Shown: positions 58,146 through 64,000 of the stretch, piece by piece | Numbering within the stretch: the first letter of the stretch is position 1 | How the letters are laid out: every line of letters starts with the position of its first letter | Notes under the pieces: generated by a model | What the model was told of the DNA's origin: nothing | The model's database searches: none | What the model saw: the letters and a program-made list of their open reading frames with translations, nothing else | Made by a program: the position numbers and the translations under genes | DNA from: Marinomonas sargassi | GTDB lineage: Bacteria; Pseudomonadota; Gammaproteobacteria; Pseudomonadales; Marinomonadaceae | Assembly (NCBI RefSeq): GCF_025716875.1 | Contig: NZ_JAOVZB010000002.1 | Location: forward strand, 186,001 to 250,000 | DNA length: 64,000 nucleotides | Reading direction: 5' to 3'

Positions 58146-59516
58146 ATGAACCAAAATATAGAAAAGAACATCGAAGTTTGGCTATTAGATGACGATGATA
58201 CCGTGAGGTCAACTACCGCCCAATGGCTAAGATTATCTGACTACCACGTAAAAGAATTTAAAGATGCCAATGCTCTTTTACAAGAATATAAAACAGGCGT
58301 TGCCAGTATTATTGTCAGTGATATCAGAATGGAGCCAATGGATGGACTCACATTAATGCACGCTTGTCTGAAGGAAGAAAAAAGCTTTCCTTTTTTACTT
58401 ATCACCGGACACGGCGATGTTGATACCGCCGTCAACGCCTTACGTGATGGTGCTTTCGATTTTTTAGAAAAGCCCTTTGACCCAAATAGGTTAATACAAA
58501 CCGTTGAAAAAGCCATTCAGCTAAGACGTGTACAACTGCAGCATGCGAACCAAACCTCATATCTTGGTGATCTGCACGGATTAGAAGAAGTCATTATTGG
58601 CCAAGACGAACACATGGTAAGAGTCAGGCAACAAATCTATACCTTTGCCAATATGGATACCCACGCCATTGTTTACGGTAAAACCGGCTGCGGTAAGGAG
58701 CTCGTTGCTAAAGCACTTCACGATTGCAGCCCCCGCAGAGGCAGTCCCTTTGTTGCGATAAACTGTGCAGCCATCCCTGCTGACTTATTTGAAAGTGAAC
58801 TATTCGGGCATGAGGCTGGCGCCTTTACTAGCGCAAATAAAAGGCGTATCGGAAAATTGGAATACGCTAGCGGTGGCACACTATTTTTAGATGAAATTGA
58901 AAGCATGCCACTCGCCATGCAAATTAAACTCTTAAGAGTATTACAGGAGAATCAACTTGAGCGTATTGGTAGTAACACCACAATCAATATTGACTTGCGA
59001 GTTGTTGCTGCCGCTAAAAGCGATTTACAAACCCTAGAGAACTTTCGCCAAGATTTATACTATCGACTCAACGTCTCTCAGATACACTTACCTGACCTAC
59101 GCCATAGAGGAAATGACATCCCTCTTTTGTTTGAACACTTTTGCCGGATTGCCGTTAAAGAACGTGGCGGTGAGTTCACCTCCCTCAGCCCCATAGATCA
59201 TGAAACATTGACGCTTTATGGGTGGCCCGGAAACGTTAGGGAACTAAGAAATGTGGCGCTAAGGTACACTCTTGAACCTAATACCAGTATTGCCAAAATA
59301 TTGGCAGGCTACCAAGCTCAGGAAGACACCCATTCCATATCCCCCCTACCTTTAAGTGTAAAGGTTCAAGATTTTGAACGCAGTTTAATTGAAGCTAGCA
59401 TAAAGCAACATAAGGGCAATATTCAGCTTGTCTTGGAACAACTTCAGTTACCCCGTCGCACACTAAACCAAAAAATGCAGAAATACGGCTTAAATCGCAT
59501 AGATTATCTTAAGTAA
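58146..59516 (+). CDS. dctD: DctD-like sigma-54 activator with a GAFTSA variant loop
   Basis: Response regulator that activates sigma-54 promoters. The 456-residue protein has a receiver (1-125; phospho-acceptor Asp59 in IIVSDIRM), an AAA+ domain (about 148-375; Walker A YGKTGCGKEL near 178-185, Walker B TLFLDEIESM) and a C-terminal Fis-type helix-turn-helix (GNIQLVLEQLQLPRRTLNQKM). The sigma-54-contacting loop reads GAFTSA (225-230) instead of GAFTGA. It starts 2 nt after dctB. Target promoters are not visible upstream of the AEC gene, so they probably lie elsewhere. Confidence 0.9.
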   Translation: MNQNIEKNIEVWLLDDDDTVRSTTAQWLRLSDYHVKEFKDANALLQEYKTGVASIIVSDIRMEPMDGLTLMHACLKEEKSFPFLLITGHGDVDTAVNALRDGAFDFLEKPFDPNRLIQTVEKAIQLRRVQLQHANQTSYLGDLHGLEEVIIGQDEHMVRVRQQIYTFANMDTHAIVYGKTGCGKELVAKALHDCSPRRGSPFVAINCAAIPADLFESELFGHEAGAFTSANKRRIGKLEYASGGTLFLDEIESMPLAMQIKLLRVLQENQLERIGSNTTINIDLRVVAAAKSDLQTLENFRQDLYYRLNVSQIHLPDLRHRGNDIPLLFEHFCRIAVKERGGEFTSLSPIDHETLTLYGWPGNVRELRNVALRYTLEPNTSIAKILAGYQAQEDTHSISPLPLSVKVQDFERSLIEASIKQHKGNIQLVLEQLQLPRRTLNQKMQKYGLNRIDYLK

Positions 59517-59585
59517 CGACAATCCAAAGTAATTAGTAACTAAGGTAACCACCGCTAGAGTCTCCCCCCCCAAATCAACCAAAGT

Positions 59586-59615
59586 ACAGTGGCCTGAGCT
59601 GTAAAGCGCCACTGT
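59586..59615. repeat. Short inverted repeat downstream of dctD
   Basis: ACAGTGGC/GCCACTGT with a 14-nt loop, 69 nt after the dctD stop codon. There is no U-tract, so a terminator is not clearly supported. Confidence 0.45.
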
Positions 59616-59683
59616 AAAGCACCTCCAAAATAAGAATTTAATTTTTTTAATGGGAATCACTTGCATTAGGAAGAAAAAAGATC

Positions 59684-59702
59684 TTTAATGATAACCATTA
59701 TC
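59684..59702 (+). promoter_or_regulatory. Fur box upstream of the AraC-type regulator gene
   Basis: TTTAATGATAACCATTATC matches 16 of 19 positions of the Fur consensus. It lies 20 nt before the start codon. It implies iron repression of the regulator and perhaps of the flavodoxin gene that follows. Confidence 0.88.
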
Positions 59703-59721
59703 AAGTTAGAGGCGATATGCA

Positions 59722-60609
59722 ATGCAAGTTCACATGCATGATGTATATGAAAAGACAGGCAAGGTTAACCAAAATATGGCCAAGCATATCGTCGGTCATA
59801 AACACCATGTTGCTTTATTGCCTAACTTGTTTTTACTAAATCAACACATAAAAAGTCGCAGTGACTTATCCATTATTGAAGAAGCAGACGCCGGGTTATA
59901 TTTTTCTTTTATCGGTGGTCAGGCCATTCAATCCATTGACGACATAGACTCTGTACAAATCTCTTATTTACCGAGAAAACTACAAGGTGAATTAGAATTT
60001 ACAAAAGGTGAGCAGGTAGGTTTGCTTCAAATGAAGATTTCCTCAGCACACCTAGCCACAACATTAGGCGAAAACGAAGACCAAATCATTCAGCACTTCA
60101 GAATGATGAAAGAGAAACTAGGTAACGATAATGGAATTATTGAATTACCTTTTACTGAAAAGCTCGCTAGCTTGTGTGAACCAGTATTAACTCATACGGG
60201 TCATTCCATTAGCTTAGCTGGCCATATTTACGCAGTAATTTTTAATTTAATAGAACAATTGCAGATGTTGAGCCATTTATCTCAATGTGAAGACTGTCAA
60301 AGCAAACTATTCAATGCACAAAACCGAATAGAAATGTTAAATTATGAAGTGCTGGATATTAAGCAGTTATCTCAGCAAGTAGGATTAAACCCAGAAGCAT
60401 TAGAAATTGGCTTCAATCTTATTGTCGGTCAGCCCATTAGAAGTTATTGGACTCTCACAAGAGTCAAATCGGCTGCTGTTAGATTAAGGGAAAATCCTAC
60501 TAATAAAGGGAGTATTCTTGCTCAAAGCGGTCTTTCAGAAGAGCAATTTGAAGCAGCCTTCCTTCAACATTTTGGTGTCAGTAGTCACCATTATGGACAA
60601 ATTCATTAG
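59722..60609 (+). CDS. AraC-family transcriptional regulator, divergent, iron-controlled
   Basis: A 295-residue protein. The C-terminal 100 residues align with the double helix-turn-helix of AraC regulators (LDIKQLSQQVGLNPEALEIGFNLIVGQPIRSYW, then ILAQSGLSEEQFEAAFLQHFGVSSHHYG), though several consensus positions are replaced. The N-terminal 190 residues resemble PchR-like ligand domains and end in a CEDC cysteine pair that could bind metal or sense redox state. A near-consensus Fur box precedes it and the flavodoxin gene follows within about 20 nt, so a role in iron-limited gene control is likely. Confidence 0.78.
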   Translation: MQVHMHDVYEKTGKVNQNMAKHIVGHKHHVALLPNLFLLNQHIKSRSDLSIIEEADAGLYFSFIGGQAIQSIDDIDSVQISYLPRKLQGELEFTKGEQVGLLQMKISSAHLATTLGENEDQIIQHFRMMKEKLGNDNGIIELPFTEKLASLCEPVLTHTGHSISLAGHIYAVIFNLIEQLQMLSHLSQCEDCQSKLFNAQNRIEMLNYEVLDIKQLSQQVGLNPEALEIGFNLIVGQPIRSYWTLTRVKSAAVRLRENPTNKGSILAQSGLSEEQFEAAFLQHFGVSSHHYGQIH

Positions 60610-60631
60610 ACGATAGGATTTATTGCAGAAC

Positions 60632-61168
60632 ATGGCTCAATCATCTATAGCCCTTATATACGGTACTGATACAAACAACACAGAAGAAGTTGGAAACAAA
60701 ATAGCGAAGCAGTTTGAAGAATTAGGTGAAACGGTTGATATCTTCAATATTAAAGATATTGAACCTAGCTTACTTGAAAGCTACGGCACTCTAATTCTTG
60801 GTATCCCTACTTGGGACTTTGGTGGCATCCAGTCTGACTGGGAAGACATCGAAGACAGCTTAACAGCTCTATCTTTAGACAATACAGTAGTAGCTCTATA
60901 CGGATTGGGAGACCAGTTTGGCTACGGTGACTACTTCATTGACGCGGTGGGTTGGTTATATGAAAAGTTACTTCCAACAAAAGCAAAATTCGTAGGCCAA
61001 TGGTCAACGGAAGGTTACGAGTTCGAAGCATCTCGTGCATGTGTTGAGAACAAAGAAAATTTCATTGGTCTTGCGATCGATGAAGACCAACAATTTGAAC
61101 TCACTGATGAACGTATCGAGCAGTGGGTTATACAAGTTTACGCGGAGAGAGCAGTAGAATTAGCATAG
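60632..61168 (+). CDS. Long-chain flavodoxin
   Basis: FMN-binding electron carrier, usually made in iron shortage in place of ferredoxin. The 178-residue protein has the phosphate loop YGTDTNNTEEVGNKIAKQ, the FMN loop PTWDFGGIQSDWED and the YGLGDQFGYGDYFIDAVG loop of long-chain flavodoxins (FldA/FldB). The ATG at 60632 gives a standard N-terminus (MAQSSIALIYG). A TTG three codons earlier has an AGGA at closer spacing and could be used. Its pairing with the Fur-controlled regulator supports an iron-starvation role. Confidence 0.92.
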   Translation: MAQSSIALIYGTDTNNTEEVGNKIAKQFEELGETVDIFNIKDIEPSLLESYGTLILGIPTWDFGGIQSDWEDIEDSLTALSLDNTVVALYGLGDQFGYGDYFIDAVGWLYEKLLPTKAKFVGQWSTEGYEFEASRACVENKENFIGLAIDEDQQFELTDERIEQWVIQVYAERAVELA

Positions 61169-61185
61169 GTTATCACCTGACTGAC

Positions 61186-61264
61186 CATTAAATAGAAGTT
61201 AACGACTAAAATTTGGGTCCACACATTCGCTGCCCCGAATGCCAAATTTACATTCTATTTAATG
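61186..61264. repeat. Nested three-tier stem-loop after the flavodoxin gene
   Basis: Three consecutive perfect stems nest: CATTAAATAGAA/TTCTATTTAATG (12 bp), AAATTTGG/CCAAATTT (8 bp) and CATTCG/CGAATG (6 bp), closing a 79-nt hairpin. No U-tract follows. It lies 17 nt past the flavodoxin stop codon. It may be a 3' mRNA stabiliser, a processed RNA or a small repeat element. Confidence 0.8.
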
Positions 61265-61301
61265 AGATAATAATGCTTATTGCTTTCAGAAGTGTAAAGA
61301 A

Positions 61302-61353
61302 CGTGACTATCTCCCCTTCTCTCCTGCTTGGAGGTAGTCACGCATTTCTTTTT
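61302..61353 (+). terminator. Intrinsic terminator downstream of the flavodoxin region
   Basis: CGTGACTATCTCC pairs with GGAGGTAGTCACG (13 bp, one G-T) around a 15-nt loop, followed by CATTTCTTTTT. It probably ends the flavodoxin transcript, which would then carry the nested hairpin in its 3' untranslated region. Confidence 0.82.
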
Positions 61354-61405
61354 CCCATCAATGTTGGTTATGATTAGTTTTCAATAACTCAACAGCTGTC
61401 TTTTT

Positions 61406-61720
61406 ATGCATATAGAACTTTTCGATCTTTTTATACTCACCTTTGTTTTTATTATTGTTTACGCTTGGTGGCGCAATATAGCTATAAGAGAGATGGCACT
61501 CGCCCGCACTAAGAAGCATTGTCAATCACTCGATTTACAACTATTAGATGAGAGCATTGCTGGTACAAAGTGGCTACCTACCTGGCATCAAGGCCAAATA
61601 AAAATACGTCGACACTACCGCTTTGAATTTACTTCTAGTGGCCTAACTCGCTATTCAGGAAAAATTCAATATATTGGTAACCAACAAGAAAATATATGGT
61701 TAAGCCCCCACGACTTTTAA
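61406..61720 (+). CDS. DUF3301 family membrane protein
   Basis: A 104-residue protein with one N-terminal membrane helix (about 7-22) and a cytoplasmic part carrying the DUF3301 features ARTKKHCQSLDLQLLDESIAG, KIRRHYRFEFTSSGLTRYSGKI and a final hydrophobic IWLSPHDF. The family is common in gammaproteobacteria and without known function. It stands alone between the flavodoxin terminator and the chemoreceptor. Confidence 0.85.
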   Translation: MHIELFDLFILTFVFIIVYAWWRNIAIREMALARTKKHCQSLDLQLLDESIAGTKWLPTWHQGQIKIRRHYRFEFTSSGLTRYSGKIQYIGNQQENIWLSPHDF

Positions 61721-61938
61721 CTTCTTACCTGTATAAAAACAGCCCTACCTAATACCCAAATAAACAATTTTCACTAACAAAAATTAACTTCCATACACAT
61801 TTATTTGCATAGCTACAATAGTTAACAATAGAATGAAGTCATGGTGGCTCTTTAGCTATTTTAATCGCTACCTACGCTAGTACTGGATATACATATAATA
61901 CTTTGACTACCAAAGTAGAATTTAGCGAGGCATAATTT
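61721..61938 (+). other. 218-bp region upstream of the chemoreceptor gene
   Basis: AT-rich, no ORF of note. A 7-bp stem-loop TACTTTG/CAAAGTA (61901-61919) lies just before the ribosome-binding site. I did not see a sigma-28 flagellar promoter. Confidence 0.4.
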
Positions 61939-63825
61939 ATGTTAGAAAATCTCAGTTTTAGGACTAAACTGTTTTCATTACTTATCGCCGCAGTTTTCGG
62001 CTTTGTGGTAGTAACACTGGTTGCTTTAAAAGGGTTAAAAGCGCAAGACGAATCATCCTCAAAATTTGACGCCTTAACCGCCGTAGATAAAAACCTAGCA
62101 ACTCTTGCCATTACCCTAATGGAAGAATACGAATCCCTCTCTTCACTGACAGACGCAAAATTTGCACCATTTGTCGACCAACTGAATGCAAACCATCAAA
62201 CCTTTATTTCAACACTGCAAACGGATGCCAATAACATTCAAGACCCTCAGGCCAAAAGCCACCTTGCCGAGATATCTACTCTACTATCTCAATATAATGG
62301 GGCGTTAACTCGACTCTTAATAGAAAAACAGAAAATTGGTCTGGGCAGTGATGCAGGCGTCAAGGGTAAGATTGCCAACCTAGGTGAAGTCGTCATGAAC
62401 GAAATATCCTTTTTGGGCCTGCTAAAACAAGATTTTTTACCTGTTCGCGAAGCGGAAACCTCCTTTATTTTTGAACCCACTCCAGAAAATAAAAGCTTAT
62501 TTCTGCAGCACTATGAGAAATTTTATAATAGCGTTATTGATTTTGGACTGGTTGAGCGCTTTGGCCCTAATATACATGCCTACGCTGATGCAATGAAAGA
62601 CTTTGAAGCAGAAGTCACGAAAGTAGACTCACTACAGAAAAACTTTCTAGCGACCAGAGCACAATTAAATGAAGCACGCTCTGTAGCTGTAAATCATATG
62701 CAAAATGCAGTTATTGACGCACGAGAGCAAGCTTCCGCAAGCTCTCAGCAAGCAAGTATTACACTTATTATTGTCAGTATTCTTGTCGCTGCTGCGGCGG
62801 CTATCATGATAATGGGGATTATCAAAAGTGTGAGCAGCACCCTATCTCAAATCATGAAAGACTTAGAAAAAGTTAAAAATGGTGATTTGACGGCACGGTT
62901 ATCGGTTAATCAAAAACGTAATGATGAATTTGATGTGCTTTGTAGTTCCGTTAATGAGATGACTACTGGTCTAAACTCTGTCATCGGTGAAGTCATTGAA
63001 ACGACTCGTGGCGTTAATAACATGGTGTCCGAACTCAACACCTCTGTTAGCAATATTACCCAGAGCAACCATTTAGTAACGGAACAAACCAATTCTTTGG
63101 CAACAGCAACAGATGAGATATCTAATACTATTTCAAATATTTCTGATGTGACGAAAGATTTGAGTAACCAATCCCAGAACACTTATCAATCAGCTAAAAT
63201 GGGCTCAGGAACAATTAAAGAAGTTCTATCTAATTTGTCTGACACCATTAATGTCGTTAACAACACTAGCTCTCAGCTTGATGAGCTGGGCAAGCTATCT
63301 AAAGACATTGATAACGTTATCAGTATGATCAACGACCTTGCTAACCAGACTAACCTACTTGCTCTTAATGCGGCTATTGAAGCCGCACGGGCAGGCGAAG
63401 CTGGAAGAGGCTTCTCAGTTGTGGCCGACGAAGTACGTTCGTTAGCAGAGAAAACCGTTGATGCCACTTCTCGAATAACCGATATCGTTGGTACCATTCA
63501 AACATCCACCCAAACAGCCATTACCACTATGCAAGATGGACAGAAAAGTCTGCACGCGATTGAGGAGTTTAGTGAGAAAGCCGATGTGGCTATTCAAGAA
63601 ATTGAACAGAATGCCCAAACCAGTTCATCTTCTTCTATTGCAATGGCGCAATCCATACAAGAAGTGGCTGAAACAGCCATTCATATGAGTGCCGAGATGG
63701 ATAAGATAGCTCAGCAGTTACAAAGTGACTCTGGCAACATCAAAAATATCGAAGGCAATACTGGCGACATATATAACCAAGTGAATAGCTTAGATAGTAA
63801 AACAAGCGTCTTTAAAACGAACTAG
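61939..63825 (+). CDS. Methyl-accepting chemotaxis protein
   Basis: A 628-residue transmembrane chemoreceptor. First helix about 11-31, a periplasmic helical ligand domain (about 32-270), second helix about 273-294, HAMP (to about 350) and a long cytoplasmic signalling domain. The hairpin tip [41 protein letters not shown], which docks CheA/CheW, is intact. There is no C-terminal CheR/CheB-binding pentapeptide. The ligand is unknown. It is monocistronic with its own terminator. Confidence 0.95.
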   Translation: MLENLSFRTKLFSLLIAAVFGFVVVTLVALKGLKAQDESSSKFDALTAVDKNLATLAITLMEEYESLSSLTDAKFAPFVDQLNANHQTFISTLQTDANNIQDPQAKSHLAEISTLLSQYNGALTRLLIEKQKIGLGSDAGVKGKIANLGEVVMNEISFLGLLKQDFLPVREAETSFIFEPTPENKSLFLQHYEKFYNSVIDFGLVERFGPNIHAYADAMKDFEAEVTKVDSLQKNFLATRAQLNEARSVAVNHMQNAVIDAREQASASSQQASITLIIVSILVAAAAAIMIMGIIKSVSSTLSQIMKDLEKVKNGDLTARLSVNQKRNDEFDVLCSSVNEMTTGLNSVIGEVIETTRGVNNMVSELNTSVSNITQSNHLVTEQTNSLATATDEISNTISNISDVTKDLSNQSQNTYQSAKMGSGTIKEVLSNLSDTINVVNNTSSQLDELGKLSKDIDNVISMINDLANQTNLLALNAAIEAARAGEAGRGFSVVADEVRSLAEKTVDATSRITDIVGTIQTSTQTAITTMQDGQKSLHAIEEFSEKADVAIQEIEQNAQTSSSSSIAMAQSIQEVAETAIHMSAEMDKIAQQLQSDSGNIKNIEGNTGDIYNQVNSLDSKTSVFKTN

Positions 63826-63841
63826 GTATTCTGATGAATAT

Positions 63842-63869
63842 AAAAAAACCGGCAGCAGCCGGTTTTTTT
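63842..63869. terminator. Terminator after the chemoreceptor gene
   Basis: AAAAAAACCGGC-AGCA-GCCGGTTTTTTT, 16 nt after the stop codon. Symmetric runs allow action in both directions. The remaining about 130 bp to the window end show no further gene. Confidence 0.93.
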
Positions 63870-64000
63870 ATAACGTTTTTGTAGCAAGCCATTAAATTTG
63901 AACAAATTCGTTTTACCAAATCTAAGCTTCTTTTTCCGATGGACACTTAATATATGGACAATTAACGGGGACAATTTTGTTAAGCCCTTAACATTTTCAA

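Noticed and set aside
59586-59615. A terminator after dctD
   Set aside because: The 8-bp stem has a large loop and no following T-run.

Overview
The window reads as a chromosomal segment of a marine gammaproteobacterium of the Oceanospirillales, most like Marinomonas. This is an inference from moderate-to-low GC, the gene set and conserved gammaproteobacterial blocks; no rRNA or tRNA is present to confirm it. Almost everything is core chromosome. I see no prophage, CRISPR array or complete insertion sequence. The one mobile trace is a small MITE-like element at about 54.8-55.0 kb.

Layout. (1) 1-6.3 kb, minus strand: assimilatory nitrate/nitrite genes. nasT-nasS encode a nitrate-responsive ANTAR antiterminator and its sensor. 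They precede nrtA-nrtB-nrtD (ABC nitrate transporter) and the start of an FAD/NAD(P)H oxidoreductase. The 315-bp nasS-nrtA gap holds a sigma-54 promoter, possible NtrC sites, two ANTAR-type hairpins and a strong intrinsic terminator. (2) 6.5-14.2 kb: biofilm adhesin secretion and release, with a LapB/LapC-like type I exporter, a LuxR-type regulator, a LapD-like degenerate c-di-GMP receptor and a LapG-like periplasmic protease. The giant adhesin and the outer-membrane channel are not in the window. (3) 14.2-22.9 kb: housekeeping and iron genes (DUF1244, DTW, pdxJ, a Tag-like glycosylase, a FrnE-like thioredoxin-fold protein, bfd, two complementary bacterioferritin subunits, parC, a cupin-like protein, an ABM-GNAT fusion). 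(4) About 23.07-23.24 kb: a candidate small RNA with promoter and terminator. (5) 23.3-34.2 kb: the lipA-lipB-ybeD-dacA-rlpA-mltB-rodA-mrdA-rlmH-rsfS-nadD-proA block for lipoate and cell-wall elongation. (6) 34.4-45.2 kb: trmO, a small coupled gene, then convergently rpsA, cmk, tyrA-aroA fusion, pheA, serC, gyrA. (7) 45.5-52.4 kb: ubiG, yciK, a secreted protein, fabV, a glycosyltransferase, a YebC-family protein and an aminotransferase. (8) 52.7-63.8 kb, all plus strand: BaeSR-like pair, MITE, AEC transporter with DctB/DctD-like pair, Fur-controlled AraC-type regulator plus flavodoxin, DUF3301 protein and a chemoreceptor.

Points most worth a second look: the complete NasS-NasT/ANTAR/sigma-54 control region; an EPSP-synthase domain in the TyrA-AroA fusion that has lost most of its catalytic residues; the paired bacterioferritins in which each subunit lacks what the other keeps; a MITE whose right end is complementary to the ribosome-binding site of the downstream transporter gene; a nested 79-nt stem-loop after the flavodoxin gene; and the candidate sRNA before lipA. 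I did not find a wholly novel multi-gene system; most loci match known families.
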